Shown here: piece by piece, positions 21,531 to 31,312 of the stretch
Position numbering within the stretch: the first letter of the stretch is position 1
How the letters are laid out: each line of letters opens with the position of its first letter
From: Bordetella genomosp. 1
Lineage (GTDB): Bacteria; Pseudomonadota; Gammaproteobacteria; Burkholderiales; Burkholderiaceae_B
Direction of reading: 5' to 3'
Assembly: GCF_002261335.1 (NCBI RefSeq)
Contig: NZ_NEVL01000002.1
Coordinates: 434,001 to 498,000 of the forward strand
Length of the DNA stretch: 64,000 bases
The notes under the pieces: model-generated
What the model saw: the letters and a program-made list of their open reading frames with translations, nothing else
What the model was told of the DNA's origin: nothing
Database searches by the model: none
Program-made: the position numbers and the translations under genes

Positions 21531-21579
21531 AAAAAACCCACCGGTAAGGGTGGGTCTTAAAAGGGGCTTTGCAGCCCCC
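21531..21579 (-). terminator. Two tandem intrinsic terminators downstream of the 65-residue protein gene
   Basis: Reading the minus strand, GGGGCT-GCAA-AGCCCC followed by TTTT (21561-21579) is succeeded by ACCCACC with its complement GGTGGGT and eight T residues (21531-21556). Two strong terminators in a row, 175 bases after the stop, imply a well-expressed short transcript. Confidence 0.8.
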
Positions 21580-21754
21580 AAGGGGAAAAACGGTACATCT
21601 GCCTTGCTGCGCGTCGGTCGGCTCGAGGGCGGAAGTGCTGCCCGGGCCGCGGCCGCGCGGTTTGTGGTCTGGCGAAGGCGGTATTGCAGATACTGCAGAT
21701 ACGGTAGTGCGGGTGCGTCAGTGCTGACGCGGTCGTGCGGGACGCTGGCGGCGC
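21580..21754. other. 3' region of the small-gene transcript, with repeats
   Basis: No gene seen. It contains a 9-base direct repeat (TGCAGATAC at 21685-21693 and 21694-21702) and a hairpin (GCGTCAG at 21715-21721, complement at 21724-21730) 25 bases after the stop. This would be a structured 3' UTR of about 170 bases on the minus strand. Confidence 0.5.
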
Positions 21755-21952
21755 TCAGGCAGCCGAGTGCACGTTGGCGCCCATCTTGCCGGCCAGCAGC
21801 TTCAGGCCTTGAGCCAGCTTCAGCAGACCGTTGCCCAGGGCACGCATCGGGTGCGGGCGGAACTGCTCTTCCATAGCTTGCAGCATCAGCTGGCGTTCGA
21901 GTTCGTCGGTCAGGCGGGTGGTGTTGTTCAGGTCGATCACGGTAGCCTCCAT
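21755..21952 (-). CDS. Small basic protein of unknown function (65 residues)
   Basis: I do not recognise this protein. It starts MEATVIDLNNTTRLTDELERQLMLQ and ends in LAGKMGANVHSAA. Residues 15-31 and 38-56 look like two amphipathic helices separated by RPHPMR, with no membrane segment or cysteines. Reality is supported by surroundings rather than homology: a strong promoter 39 bases upstream, sequence in the coding style of neighbours, and tandem terminators downstream. The frame is open further upstream to 22105, but that part covers the promoter, so the ATG at 21952 is preferred; its ribosome site is weak. A DNA- or protein-binding adaptor is possible, but this is a guess. Confidence 0.65.
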   Translation of the reverse strand: MEATVIDLNNTTRLTDELERQLMLQAMEEQFRPHPMRALGNGLLKLAQGLKLLAGKMGANVHSAA

Positions 21953-21990
21953 CGGCTGTGTGCTTTGCTTAACGATTAGGGTTAACCCGG

Positions 21991-22019
21991 ATTTTAGGGT
22001 AAACCCTAGACTTGTGCAA
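21991..22019 (-). promoter_or_regulatory. Strong sigma-70 promoter with dyad-symmetric spacer
   Basis: On the minus strand TTGCAC (22014-22019) and TAAAAT (21991-21996) are exactly 17 bases apart. The spacer contains GGGTTTACCC, flanked to form CTAGGGTTTACCCTA, and a second dyad, GGGTTAACCC (21979-21988), covers the expected start point. Dyads between -35 and -10 and at +1 are typical of tightly regulated promoters. Confidence 0.75.
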
Positions 22020-22183
22020 GCACTGCGCAATCTTTTGGTGCAACACGGCGCTGTCCTGGTGCTGATAATGCCCCAATTCAGTTCCCGCGTGGCGCAAGCC
22101 CCCACGATAAGCAGACCATGTTGCGGCGCTTTTACAACGCAGCACCCGGAAAACGGACCGAAATCCGTCTTCCGGGCATGTGC

Positions 22184-24256
22184 TTATGACGCGTCGCGGT
22201 AGCTGCCGGAGGTCAGCTCGAAGCTGAACAGGCGGCAATCGAGCGCGCCGTTGAACAGCGGCGTGCGGCGTTGCGCCTTCAGCCGCAGCTGCTGGGGCAG
22301 CTTCATGTCGCTCGAAATGGCGTGCAGTTGCCAGCCGCCGAAGGCGCGCTTCAGGTTCGCCGACCAGTCGCGCCACAGGGCTTCTTCGCCCTCGGTGGGC
22401 AGCCGTTCGCCGTAGGGCGGGTTGGTGACGATCCAGCCCGATTCGGCCGGCGGCTCGATGCTGCGCGCGTCGCCCACCTCGAACCGGATGGTCTCGGCGG
22501 TGAGCCAGGCGCGCTCGGCGTTGGCCTGGGCGAAGCCGATGGCCTGCGGATCCAGGTCGTAGCCCACGAGCGGGGTTTCGAGCTGGGTCTGGATGCGCGA
22601 GCGCGCGTCGTCCTTCAAGTCGCGCCAGCGGCGCGCGTCGAAGTCGCGCATGCGTTCGAAGCCGAACGGACGCGAGATGCCCGGGGGCACGCCCAGGGCG
22701 ATCCAGGCCGCCTCGATCAGGATGGTGCCGCTGCCGCAGAACGGATCGAGCAGCGGGGCGGCCGGATCCCAGCCGGCCAGCGCCAGCATGCCTGCGGCGA
22801 GGTTTTCGCGCAGCGGGGCTTCGCCCTTGTCCAGGCGCCAGCCGCGCTTGAACAGCGATTCGCCGGAGGTGTCCAGATACAGCGTGGCGATCGTGCCCTG
22901 CATGAACAGCTGCACGCGCGCGTCGGGACGCACGGTGTCGATGCTGGGGCGCGCGCCCTCGACTTCGCGCAGGCGGTCGCAGATGCCGTCCTTCACGCGC
23001 AGATTGCAGTACTGCAGGCTCTGCACCGGGCTCTTGATGGCCGAGGTGTCGACCCGCAGCGTGTCCTCGGGACCGAACCAGCGTTCCCAGGGCACGCTGC
23101 GTGCGAGGTCCAGCAGGTCGTCTTCGTGGCTGATTTCTTCCTGCGCCACCTGCACCAGGATGCGGGTCGCGAGGCGCGAGTACAGATTGGCGCGCTGCAC
23201 GCCCGCCCAGTCGGTGGAGAAGGCGCAGCCGGCGCGGCCGGGCTCGGCATCGTCGAAGCCGAGCGCCTGCATCTCGGCGGTGAGCGCCTCTTCCAGGCCC
23301 TGCGGGCAGGGCGCGTAGATGCGGAAGGTCTCGGCCTGGCGCGGCGCGCGCGGACGGCGCGTGTGCACTTCGGGCTCGTGGGCTCCGGGCGCTGCGGCAT
23401 CGGTGTCGGCGTCGGCCTCGGCCGCTGCGCCGGCGTAGACGTCGTCCCAGTCGCGCGGCGCGTCGACCGGCGTGTCCGCGGCGGAGGCGCCGTCGCCTTC
23501 GAAGACCTCGTCCCACGACGCGCCGGGCGTCACGTCGAAGTCGTCCTCGCCGGGCAGGGACGTGGGCATGGGCGGCAGGCCCCGGCCCCCGCCTTGCGGC
23601 GTGCGGACCGGGTGGCGATCGCCCTGGCCGCTGCGCTCGTTGCGATAGCCGCCGCGATCGCCCTGGCCGCTGCGCTCGCCGCGATAGCCGCCGCGATCGT
23701 CCTGGCCGCTGCGTTCGCCGCGATAGCCGCCACGGTCTCCCTGGCCGCTGCGGTCGTTGCGATAGCCGCCGCGGTCGCCCTGGCCGCTGCGTTCGCCGCG
23801 ATAGCCGCCGCGCTCGCCCTGGCCGCTGCGCTCGCCGCGATAGCCGCCGCGCTCGTCCTGGCCGCTGCGATCGTTGCGATAGCGGCCACGATCGCCCTGG
23901 CCGCTGCGCTCGCCGCGATAGCCGCCGCGGTCGCCCTGGCTGCTGCGCTCGTTGCGATAGCCGCCGCGCTCGCCCTGGCCGCTGCGCTCGCCGCGATAGC
24001 CGCCACGATCGTCCTGGCTGCTGCGTTCGTTGCGATAGCCGCCGCGGTCGTCGCGCTCACGCGAGGGCGCGCTGGGCGCGTCGGGGTTGCGCAGGCGGTC
24101 GATCTGCTCGCGCGCGCGCTCGTTCTGGGCGACCAGGCGCGCCCGCGCGCCCGTGCGTTTGGGTCGCGAGAAATCGTCGCGGGCCGGAGCGTCGGCGCGC
24201 GATTTGGGTTTGACCGTCAGCGTCTTGCGCGGACGGTCTTGATCATCAGAAGACAT
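22184..24256 (-). CDS. THUMP-domain class I SAM-dependent RNA methyltransferase (RlmL-like) with N-terminal RGG-Y repeats
   Basis: A 690-residue protein in three parts. Residues 1-70 are basic and charged. Residues 71-213 are eleven 13-residue repeats of the type [13 protein letters not shown]. After an acidic linker (about 230-310), residues 315-690 form a THUMP RNA-binding domain and a Rossmann methyltransferase with [17 protein letters not shown] (SAM site) and [10 protein letters not shown] (catalytic N6/N2-guanine type). This matches the N-terminal half of RlmL, the 23S rRNA G2445 methyltransferase; typical stand-alone forms are near 380 residues. The repeats resemble eukaryotic RGG boxes that bind RNA. 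Its own stop is 232 bases before the small gene. Confidence 0.87.
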   Translation of the reverse strand: MSSDDQDRPRKTLTVKPKSRADAPARDDFSRPKRTGARARLVAQNERAREQIDRLRNPDAPSAPSRERDDRGGYRNERSSQDDRGGYRGERSGQGERGGYRNERSSQGDRGGYRGERSGQGDRGRYRNDRSGQDERGGYRGERSGQGERGGYRGERSGQGDRGGYRNDRSGQGDRGGYRGERSGQDDRGGYRGERSGQGDRGGYRNERSGQGDRHPVRTPQGGGRGLPPMPTSLPGEDDFDVTPGASWDEVFEGDGASAADTPVDAPRDWDDVYAGAAAEADADTDAAAPGAHEPEVHTRRPRAPRQAETFRIYAPCPQGLEEALTAEMQALGFDDAEPGRAGCAFSTDWAGVQRANLYSRLATRILVQVAQEEISHEDDLLDLARSVPWERWFGPEDTLRVDTSAIKSPVQSLQYCNLRVKDGICDRLREVEGARPSIDTVRPDARVQLFMQGTIATLYLDTSGESLFKRGWRLDKGEAPLRENLAAGMLALAGWDPAAPLLDPFCGSGTILIEAAWIALGVPPGISRPFGFERMRDFDARRWRDLKDDARSRIQTQLETPLVGYDLDPQAIGFAQANAERAWLTAETIRFEVGDARSIEPPAESGWIVTNPPYGERLPTEGEEALWRDWSANLKRAFGGWQLHAISSDMKLPQQLRLKAQRRTPLFNGALDCRLFSFELTSGSYRDAS
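23618..24046 (-). repeat. Eleven 39-bp tandem units coding for RGG-Y repeats
   Basis: Exactly 429 bases, 11 units of 39, each encoding a variant of RGGYR(G/N)(E/D)RS(G/S)Q(G/D)(E/D), residues 71-213. One unit has RGRYR. Differences between units are few and scattered, as expected of a minisatellite that expands and contracts by slippage or recombination in whole 13-residue steps. Confidence 0.95.
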
Positions 24257-24298
24257 ACGGATAGGGCCGCCGGGCGGCCTGAGGATGAAGCGCGAATA

Positions 24299-24727
24299 TC
24301 AGAAAGGTTTGACAACGACCAACGCCACCACCAGCACGAGCAGCAGGACGGGGACTTCGTTGAACCAGCGATAGAACTTGTGGGAGCGCGTATTTCGGCC
24401 CTGCTCGAACTTGCGCAGGATGACGCCGCAAGCATGATGGTAGCCGATGATGAGGATGACGAAGAACAGCTTCGCATGCATCCAGCCGTTGCCGGGGCCC
24501 ACGCCGATGCGGTAGCCCACGTACAGCCACAGCCCCAGCAGCACGGCCGGGATGGCCAGGATGGTCATGAATCGGTAGAGCCGGCGCGCCATCCCGATCA
24601 GACAGGACTGGATGGCGGGGTCGGATTGCTGGGCCAGGTTCACGTAGATGCGCGGCAGATAGAACAGCCCGGCGAACCAGGAAGCGATGAAGACGATATG
24701 GAAAGCCTTGATCCAGAGCATGGCCAT
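24299..24727 (-). CDS. hemJ: HemJ-like (CopD/UPF0093 family) membrane protein
   Basis: A 142-residue inner-membrane protein with four hydrophobic helices. It matches the HemJ family, the oxygen-independent protoporphyrinogen IX oxidase of heme synthesis: LWIKAFHIVFIASWFAGLFYLPRIYV at the start, GWMHAKLFFVILIIGYHHACG in the middle, and RWFNEVPVLLLVLVV at the end, with conserved His and Lys residues in helices 1 and 3. The ATG at 24727 is chosen for AAGGGA 9 bases upstream. No other heme genes are nearby. It follows cusA on the same strand, but belonging to the copper operon is not implied. Confidence 0.78.
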   Translation of the reverse strand: MAMLWIKAFHIVFIASWFAGLFYLPRIYVNLAQQSDPAIQSCLIGMARRLYRFMTILAIPAVLLGLWLYVGYRIGVGPGNGWMHAKLFFVILIIGYHHACGVILRKFEQGRNTRSHKFYRWFNEVPVLLLVLVVALVVVKPF

Positions 24728-24840
24728 GACGCGCGTCCCTTTTTTGTAACGCGCCATTGTACGGCGAGCGGGGCCGCGCATCCGGCCCCTGCGACATCAT
24801 GCCGCAAGCGCCGGCGCGAGCGGCGGCCGCCGCCGGGCGA

Positions 24841-27800
24841 CTAGCGGACGGTGTCGGCCGCGCCCGGGCGGCGCCGCCGGAACAGCCACATCAGCTTGTA
24901 GGCCGCCGGAATGATGAACAGCGACAGCAGGGGCGCGGTGATCATGCCGCCGATCATGGGCGCCGCGATCCGGCTCATCACCTCGGACCCGGCGCCGGTG
25001 CCCCACAGGATCGGCAGCAGCCCGGCGATGATGACGGCCACCGTCATGGCCTTGGGCCGCACCCGCAGCACCGCGCCCTCGTACAGCGCCTGGTCGAGGT
25101 CCGCCTCGTTGACCGCGCCCCGGGCCAGCGCCGGGTGGTTCTCGATGGCGTGCCGCAGATACATCAGCATCACCACGCCGAATTCCGCCGACACCCCGGC
25201 CAGCGCGATGAAGCCCGTGCCGGTGGCGGCCGACAGGTGAAAGCCCATCCAGTAAAGGAACCAGATCCCGCCCACCAGGGCGAACGGCACGCTGGCGATG
25301 ATGAGCGCGGCCTCGCCGAAACGGCGGAACGCCACGTACAGCAGCACGAAGATGATCACCAGCGTCATGGGCACCATGAGGGCGAGCTTGCGGTTGGCGC
25401 GCTCGAGCAGCTCGTACTGGCCGGAAAACGCCACGCTGGTGCCGGGCGTGAGCTTGACGTGTTCGTCGATGGCCTGCTGCAGGTCGTGCACCACGGACAC
25501 CATGTCGCGATCGCGGGCGTCGATGTAGATCCAGCTGGTGGGGCGGGCGTTCTCGGTCTTGAGCATCGCCGGGCCGGTCACGACCCGCACGGTGGCCACG
25601 TCGCCCAGCGTGATCTGCTGCTTGCGCGGGGTGAGGATGGGCAGCGCGCGCAGCGCCTGCGGGCTGTCGCGGTAATGCTGCGGATAGCGCATGTTGATCG
25701 GATAGCGCTCCACCCCCTCCACGGTCTCGCCCACCCGCGCGCCGCCGATGGCGGAGGTGACGAACAGCTGCACGTCGGCCACCGACATGCCGTAGCGCGC
25801 CGCCTTCTCGCGGTCGATGTCGATGGTGAGGTAATGCCCGCCGATCAGGCGTTCGGCCAGCGCCGAGCTCACGCCGGGCACGGTGCGGGCCACCACCTCG
25901 ATCTGCTGCGCGATGGCATCGATCTCGGCCAGCACGGTGCCGGAGACCTTGATGCCGATGGGGCTCTTGATCCCGGTCGAAAGCATGTCGATGCGGTTGC
26001 GGATCGGCGGCACCCACAGATTGGCCAGGCCCGGCAGCCGCACGGTGCGGTCGAGTTCCGCGATGATCTTGTCCATCGTCATGCCGGGCCGCCACTGCTC
26101 CTGCGGCTTGAGCTGGATGGTGGTCTCGATCATTTCCAGCGGCGCGGCGTCGGTGGCGCTCTCCGCCTTGCCGGCCTTGCCGAACACGCGCGCCACCTCC
26201 GGCATCTGGCGGATCAGCTTGTCGGTGATCTGCAGCATGGCGGCCGCCTGGCCGGCCGAGATGCCGGGCAGGGTGGAGGGCATGTAGAGCAGGTCGCCCT
26301 CGTTGATCTGGGGCAGGAACTCGCCGCCGACCCGGCCCAGCGGCCAGGCGACGGTCAGGATCGACAGCGCCGCCACCAGCAGCGTGGCCTTGGGCCAGTG
26401 CAGCACCCGCAGCAGCAGGGGGCGGTAGATGCGGATCAGGACCCGGTTGAGCGGATTGCGGTTTTCGTCGGGGATGCGGCCACGGATCCAGAACCCCATC
26501 AGGATGGGGATCGCCACCACCGCCAGCAGCGCGGCGCCGGCCATCGACCAGGTCTTGGTGAAGGCCAGCGGACCGAACAGCTTGCCCTCCTGGCCCTCGA
26601 GCGTGAAGATCGGAATGAACGACATGGTGATGATGAGCAGGCTGATGAAGAGCGCCGGGCCCACCTCCACCGAGGCGTTGGTGATCACCTCCCAGCGCGC
26701 CGCGTTGTCGAGCGTCTGGTCGGGATGCGCATGGCGCCATTCCTCCAGGCGCTTGTGTGCGTTCTCGATCATCACGATGGCCGCGTCCACCATGGCGCCC
26801 ACCGCGATGGCGATGCCGCCCAGCGACATGATGTTGGCGTTCAGGCCCTGGAAGTGCATCACGATGAAGGCGATGCACAGCCCCAGCGGCAGCGAGATGA
26901 TCGCCACCAGCGCGGAGCGGGCATGCCAGAGAAACAGCGCGCAGACCAGCGCGACCACGACGAACTCCTCCAGCAGCTTGTGGCTCAAGTTCGCGACGGA
27001 GCGGTCGATCAGCTCGCTGCGATCGTAGGTGGTCACTACCTCCACGCCCTCGGGCAGGCTGTGCTCGAGCGAGGCGAGCTTGGCCTTGACCGCGGCGATC
27101 ACCTCGCGGGCGTTCTTGTCGGAACGCAGGATCACCACGCCGCCGGCCACCTCGCCCTCGCCGTCGAGCTCGGCGATGCCGCGCCGCATCTCCGGCCCGA
27201 TCGCGATGCGGGCCACGTCGCCCAGGTACACGGGCACGCCGTCGGCGCCGCTTCTGAGCACGATCCTGCGGAAGTCCTCGGGCGTCTTCAGGTAGCCGCC
27301 CGCGCTCACCATGTACTCGGCCTCCGACAGCTCCACCGAGGCGCCGCCGGCCTCCTGGTTGGCGCCGCGCAGCGCCGTGCGGACCTCGGCCAGGCGCACA
27401 CCGTACTGCGCGAGCTTCACCGGGTCGAGCACGATCTGGTACTCCTTGACCACGCCGCCCACGGACGCCACTTCCGACACGTTGGGGATGGTCTTGAGTT
27501 CATACTTCAGAAACCAGTCCTGCAGCGAACGCAGCTGCGCCAGGTCGTGCTTGCCGCTGCGGTCGACCAGCGCATACTCGAAGATCCAGCCCACGCCAGT
27601 GGCGTCGGGGCCCATCTCGGCGCTCACGCCGGCCGGCAACTGGCCCTGCACCTGGTTGAGATACTCCAGCACGCGCGAGCGGGCCCAGTAGGCATCGGTG
27701 CCGTCCTCGAAGATCACATACACGTACGAGTTGCCGAACTGCGAGAAGCCGCGCACGGTCTTGGCCCCCGGCACCGACAGCATCGTGGTGGTGAGCGGCC

Positions 27801-27999
27801 ACGTCACCTGGTTCTCGACCAGCTCGGGCGCCTGGCCGGGGTAGCGGGTCTTGACGATGACCTGCACGTCGGAGAGATCGGGCAGGGCGTCGACCGGCGT
27901 GTGCAGGATGGTCCAGGCGCCCCAGAGGCTGAGAAACAGCGCGCCCATCATGACGAAGAAACGGTTGGCAACCGAGCGCCGGATGATCCATTCAATCAT
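24841..27999 (-). CDS. cusA: Copper/silver efflux RND transporter, inner-membrane pump CusA
   Basis: A 1052-residue heavy-metal RND pump that exports Cu(I)/Ag(I) through CusB and CusC using proton flow. The copper branch is indicated by [13 protein letters not shown] with Asp405 at the same number as the Escherichia coli CusA proton-relay residue. Three methionines in [20 protein letters not shown] and [10 protein letters not shown] correspond to the CusA metal triad. Two sets of six helices surround two large periplasmic loops. GAGGAAA lies 6 bases before the ATG, and the gene starts 9 bases after the cusB stop. It is last in cusCFBA; no terminator is evident before hemJ. Confidence 0.96.
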   Translation of the reverse strand: MIEWIIRRSVANRFFVMMGALFLSLWGAWTILHTPVDALPDLSDVQVIVKTRYPGQAPELVENQVTWPLTTTMLSVPGAKTVRGFSQFGNSYVYVIFEDGTDAYWARSRVLEYLNQVQGQLPAGVSAEMGPDATGVGWIFEYALVDRSGKHDLAQLRSLQDWFLKYELKTIPNVSEVASVGGVVKEYQIVLDPVKLAQYGVRLAEVRTALRGANQEAGGASVELSEAEYMVSAGGYLKTPEDFRRIVLRSGADGVPVYLGDVARIAIGPEMRRGIAELDGEGEVAGGVVILRSDKNAREVIAAVKAKLASLEHSLPEGVEVVTTYDRSELIDRSVANLSHKLLEEFVVVALVCALFLWHARSALVAIISLPLGLCIAFIVMHFQGLNANIMSLGGIAIAVGAMVDAAIVMIENAHKRLEEWRHAHPDQTLDNAARWEVITNASVEVGPALFISLLIITMSFIPIFTLEGQEGKLFGPLAFTKTWSMAGAALLAVVAIPILMGFWIRGRIPDENRNPLNRVLIRIYRPLLLRVLHWPKATLLVAALSILTVAWPLGRVGGEFLPQINEGDLLYMPSTLPGISAGQAAAMLQITDKLIRQMPEVARVFGKAGKAESATDAAPLEMIETTIQLKPQEQWRPGMTMDKIIAELDRTVRLPGLANLWVPPIRNRIDMLSTGIKSPIGIKVSGTVLAEIDAIAQQIEVVARTVPGVSSALAERLIGGHYLTIDIDREKAARYGMSVADVQLFVTSAIGGARVGETVEGVERYPINMRYPQHYRDSPQALRALPILTPRKQQITLGDVATVRVVTGPAMLKTENARPTSWIYIDARDRDMVSVVHDLQQAIDEHVKLTPGTSVAFSGQYELLERANRKLALMVPMTLVIIFVLLYVAFRRFGEAALIIASVPFALVGGIWFLYWMGFHLSAATGTGFIALAGVSAEFGVVMLMYLRHAIENHPALARGAVNEADLDQALYEGAVLRVRPKAMTVAVIIAGLLPILWGTGAGSEVMSRIAAPMIGGMITAPLLSLFIIPAAYKLMWLFRRRRPGAADTVR

Positions 28000-28008
28000 T
28001 GCATTTCC

Positions 28009-29304
28009 TCAGTGCGCAGGCGCCGCCTGCGGCGGCCGGGCGCGCATGCGCTCCAGAGCGCCGGCAATGTTGGCCTCCGAGTCGATCAGGAACAGGCCGT
28101 TGGACACCACCTTCTCGCCTTCCGCCAGCCCGGCGCCGATGGCCGTCAGGCCGCCGGACTCCTGCGTCACCTCGACGCGCTTCGGCACGAAATGTCCGGC
28201 CGCGTCGACCGTGATGACGCGCTGCTCCGCACCCGTGTCGATCAGCGCGGTGGACGGGATCAGCAACAGGGGGGCGCTGCGCGCCGAGACCTCGACGTAG
28301 GCGTTCATGCCGGGCTTGAGCGCCTCGTCCGGGTTGTCGACCTGCAGGCGCAGCTGGAGCGTCCGGGTGGCTGCGTCCATGCTGGGCAGCAGCGTCCAGC
28401 GCTCGACCTTGAAGGGGCGGCCGGGCCAGGCCGGCACGCTCACGTCGAGCCCGGCGCCGTCGTGCAGCAGCCCCGCGATCGACTCCGGTACCGCAGCCGT
28501 GATCCAGACCGGATCCACGCCCTGGATGCGCGCGACCACGCTGCTCTTGGCCACGTTCATGCCGGTGCGCAGGTCGAAGGCGGTGATCACGCCGTCGATC
28601 GGCGCCTTGAGCGTGAAGCGGGTCTGCACCGTGCGGCTGGCGACCAGGCGCTGCAGATCCTCCTCCGGCATGCCCGCCAGGCGCAGGCGTTCGAGCAGGC
28701 CGCGGGCGTCGGCGGCCGCGCCGCCGGTGCGCCGCAGCAGCAGGTATTCGCTCTGCGCCTCCACCCATTCGGGAATCGTCAGCTCGGCCAGCGGCGTGCC
28801 ACGCGCGATGCGGTCGCCCACGGTGAGCGGATAGACCCGCTCGATGAAGCCGGCCGAGCGCGCCTGCACGATCACGAACTGGTACTCGTTGTAGCCGACG
28901 TTGGCGGGCAGGGTCTGGCGGTAGGTCAGCATGCCGCGCCGCACCGGCTCGGTCCTGAGGCCGAGGTTCTGCGTCTGGGTCGGGTCGATGCGCACGCCCG
29001 CCGCTGCGCCCTCGGCGCCGTCCTCGTCGGCGTATCTGGGCAACAGGTCCATGTCCATGAAGGGCGACTTGCCGGGCTTGTCGAAGCGCGTGTTGGGAAA
29101 CATCGGGTCGTACCAGAACAGCACCCGCCGCCCGGCCGGCGCGGTGCCGGCCGGCGCGGCATCGGCCGCCGCGGCATCGGCCGCCGCAGCAGCCGTGGCG
29201 GTGGCGGGCGGTTGGAAGCAGGCGTACAGACCCGCCGCAATCGCGCCGCCCGCGACCATCGCGCCGAGCACCAGCGCGGCGCTTCTGCTTCGTGTGGAAG
29301 TCAT
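28009..29304 (-). CDS. cusB: Copper/silver efflux periplasmic adaptor CusB
   Basis: A 431-residue membrane-fusion protein bridging CusA and CusC. Order: N-terminal membrane anchor (about 10-30), an Ala-rich linker, a heavy-metal-binding domain FWYDPMFPNTRFDKPGKSPFMDMDLLPRY with several Met ligands (about 62-95), then beta-barrel, lipoyl and helical hairpin segments, for example AGFIERVYPLTVGDRIARGTPLAEL. The methionine-rich stretch fits Cu(I) transfer from CusF. It lies 43 bases after cusF and 9 before cusA. Confidence 0.94.
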   Translation of the reverse strand: MTSTRSRSAALVLGAMVAGGAIAAGLYACFQPPATATAAAAADAAAADAAPAGTAPAGRRVLFWYDPMFPNTRFDKPGKSPFMDMDLLPRYADEDGAEGAAAGVRIDPTQTQNLGLRTEPVRRGMLTYRQTLPANVGYNEYQFVIVQARSAGFIERVYPLTVGDRIARGTPLAELTIPEWVEAQSEYLLLRRTGGAAADARGLLERLRLAGMPEEDLQRLVASRTVQTRFTLKAPIDGVITAFDLRTGMNVAKSSVVARIQGVDPVWITAAVPESIAGLLHDGAGLDVSVPAWPGRPFKVERWTLLPSMDAATRTLQLRLQVDNPDEALKPGMNAYVEVSARSAPLLLIPSTALIDTGAEQRVITVDAAGHFVPKRVEVTQESGGLTAIGAGLAEGEKVVSNGLFLIDSEANIAGALERMRARPPQAAPAH

Positions 29305-29347
29305 GTTCGTTTCCCTCGAGAGAGGCGGGGGCGGGCGCGGGCGCGCC

Positions 29348-29704
29348 TCACTTGGCGTGGATGGTCTGCAGCAAGGAAAGGTTGCCCTGCTGGATGAAGG
29401 TGAAGTCGACCTGGTCGCCCGGCTTCACGGCGCCGAGCCGGGTCTGCGGCGTGATGGTGAAGCGCATGGTCATGGCCGGCCAGTTCAGCGCCGGGATGGC
29501 GCCGTGCGCGATGGTCACCTTGTGCGTGTCCGGGTCGATCGCCTTGACCTCGCCCGAGGCGCTGACGGCCTGCGCCGGCGGGGCCGTCGCGGCGGCCTTC
29601 ATGTCTGTGTTCATGGTCTGGCCCGACGCGGGGGAAGCCGCATGGGCGGGCGCGATCGACGCGGCAAGCAGGGTGGCGGCCGCCACGGTGAGGAAGGGAT
29701 TCAT
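29348..29704 (-). CDS. cusF: Periplasmic copper-binding chaperone CusF
   Basis: A 118-residue periplasmic Cu(I)/Ag(I) carrier. A signal peptide of about 22 residues ends in APAHAA, followed by a Met-containing linker and the OB-fold CusF domain: GEVKAIDPDTHKVTIAHGAIPALNWPAMTMRFTI. Its His, Trp and two Met residues (NWPAMTM) are the known metal site with the cation-pi tryptophan. GGAG lies 10 bases before the ATG. It sits between cusC and cusB, as in enterobacterial cusCFBA. Confidence 0.94.
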   Translation of the reverse strand: MNPFLTVAAATLLAASIAPAHAASPASGQTMNTDMKAAATAPPAQAVSASGEVKAIDPDTHKVTIAHGAIPALNWPAMTMRFTITPQTRLGAVKPGDQVDFTFIQQGNLSLLQTIHAK

Positions 29705-29742
29705 GAGCGATCTCCAGGGGGGGGTGGGGAACCGGTGGGCGT

Positions 29743-31128
29743 TCAGTCGGCCCAGCCGCCGCCCAGGGCCGCGTACAGGTCGACCTCGTTGGCCTGGCGC
29801 GCGTAGTTCAGGGCAAGCAGGTTCTGGCGGGTGGCGAACAGGGCCCGCTCGGCGCTCAACACATCGAGATAGCTGGCGGCGCCCTGGCGATACAGGGCCC
29901 AGGCCCGGCTGCGGGTGATCTCGAGGGCAGCCAGATAGCGCCGCTGCGCCGTGGCCTGGCCGGCGATGGCCGGCCGCAGCGCCAGCGCGTCGGCCACCTC
30001 GCGAAACGCGGTCTGGATCTTCTTTTCGTAATTGGCCACCGCCTCGTCGCGGCGCAGTTGCGCGATGTCGAGATTGGCCTGCAGCCTGCCGCCCGTGAAG
30101 ATGGGCAGTTCGATCCTGGGCACGAAACTCCACATGCCGCTCGCGGCATCGAACAGGGTGGCGAGATCCGGGCTGCGCGCCGAGAGCCCGCCCCCGAGCG
30201 TGATGGCGGGGAAGAACGCGGCCCGCGCGGCGCCGATGCTGGCATTGGCCGCCTGCAGCGCATGCTCGGCCTGCTGGATGTCGGGGCGTTGCAGCAGGAT
30301 GTCGGAGGGCAGCGGCTCGGGCAGGGCCACGGGGCTGAGGTCGGCATCCGCGCGCGCGCCCTCCGCGGGCAGGTCGGGATAGCTGCCGAGCAGCAATTGC
30401 AGCGCGTCGCCGGCGCGCGCGAACTCGCCCTCGCGCCGCGCGATGTCGGTGCTCGCCACCTCGACCATGCCGCGCGCCTGCTCGAGCGCGAGCACGTCGG
30501 CGCGGCCGTGGCGCAGGCGCTGCTGCACGTCGGCATACGCCTGGCGGCTGTTCTGCAGCGTCTCGCGCGCCACCCGCAGCTGCGCGGCGGCGAGTTCGCG
30601 ATTGAAGTAGGCGCGTGCCACGCCCGCCACCAGCAGGATGTGCACCTCGCGGCGCGCGGCCGCGCTGGCGTAATAGCGCTGGCGGTCCGCCTCGGTCAGG
30701 CTCGCGAGGCGGCCGAACACGTCGAAATCGAAGCTGAGGTTGAGCCCGGCCTGGTAGTCGTGGCGCGGCGTGGTGTTGGTGGCGAGCCTCGCGCTGGTGG
30801 TCTCGCTGGCGGCCGTGCCGAGCTGCGGTTCGCGCAGCGCGGCGCTGGCGGCGACCTGGGCGCGTGCCTGCTGCAGCTTCGATACCGCCGCACGCAGGTC
30901 GCGGTTGTTGCGCAGCGCCGTGGCGATCAGCGCCCTGAGCTGCGGGTCGGCGAAGAAGTGTTGCCAGCCGCTGTCGCGGTAGTCGGCGGGCGCCGCCACC
31001 AGGCCATGCCGCGCCACTGAGAACTGGCGCGGCACCGGCGCGTCCGGGCGCACGTACGCCGGCGCCAGCGACACGCAGCCCGCGAGCACGGACAGGATGC
31101 TGAACGTCAGGAGCGTGAAGGGGCGCAT
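29743..31128 (-). CDS. cusC: Outer-membrane efflux lipoprotein CusC
   Basis: A 461-residue TolC-like outer-membrane channel of the NodT/CusC lipoprotein group. The start MRPFTLLTFSILSVLAGCVS contains a lipobox with Cys near residue 18. Two tandem outer-membrane efflux repeats follow, with VAVAR-type coiled coils and the ILLQRPDIQQAEHALQAANA and YLDVLSAERALFATRQNLL motifs. It heads the cusCFBA operon and is divergent from cusR; ATGAC-N6-GTCA dyads lie about 90 bases upstream. The frame is open upstream to 31266, but that would remove the signal sequence. Confidence 0.93.
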   Translation of the reverse strand: MRPFTLLTFSILSVLAGCVSLAPAYVRPDAPVPRQFSVARHGLVAAPADYRDSGWQHFFADPQLRALIATALRNNRDLRAAVSKLQQARAQVAASAALREPQLGTAASETTSARLATNTTPRHDYQAGLNLSFDFDVFGRLASLTEADRQRYYASAAARREVHILLVAGVARAYFNRELAAAQLRVARETLQNSRQAYADVQQRLRHGRADVLALEQARGMVEVASTDIARREGEFARAGDALQLLLGSYPDLPAEGARADADLSPVALPEPLPSDILLQRPDIQQAEHALQAANASIGAARAAFFPAITLGGGLSARSPDLATLFDAASGMWSFVPRIELPIFTGGRLQANLDIAQLRRDEAVANYEKKIQTAFREVADALALRPAIAGQATAQRRYLAALEITRSRAWALYRQGAASYLDVLSAERALFATRQNLLALNYARQANEVDLYAALGGGWAD

Positions 31129-31208
31129 GGCGGTTTCCGGCGAAGCGTGCGAGGCCGAGGATCGGCGATCGATGCTTGGCACTCTACGGCGCAGCCACTG
31201 TTCGACGC

Positions 31209-31235
31209 ATGACGCGCGAATGACAGATCGGTCAC
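31209..31235 (-). promoter_or_regulatory. Putative CusR box for cusCFBA
   Basis: ATGAC (31220-31224), six bases, GTCAC (31231-31235), with an extra ATGAC half-site at 31209-31213, exactly 11 bases (one turn) away. It is the same 5-6-5 layout as the box near cusR, and similar to TGAC/GTCA dyads known for CusR/CopR-type copper regulators. Confidence 0.65.
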
Positions 31236-31312
31236 CGGCCCGCGCCGCGCGGCATCGGCGGGCCACAGCGCGAGGGCCGTCGCGTGCCGTGCATCTGAAG
31301 CCGGGATGACCC

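Noticed and set aside
22025-22050. Possible NtrC-type site (TGCGCA ... GGTGCA) upstream of the small gene
   Set aside because: The spacing between halves is two bases too long and there is no sigma-54 -24/-12 pair nearby, while a good sigma-70 promoter is present.
23618-24046. Regular 39-bp repeat array that superficially resembles a CRISPR or satellite
   Set aside because: Units are contiguous with no spacers, and they encode a continuous in-frame 13-residue protein repeat.
24757-29397. Open frame of about 1550 codons on the plus strand opposite cusA and cusB
   Set aside because: Antisense shadow of cusA and cusB; the translated sequence is low complexity and crosses several gene boundaries.
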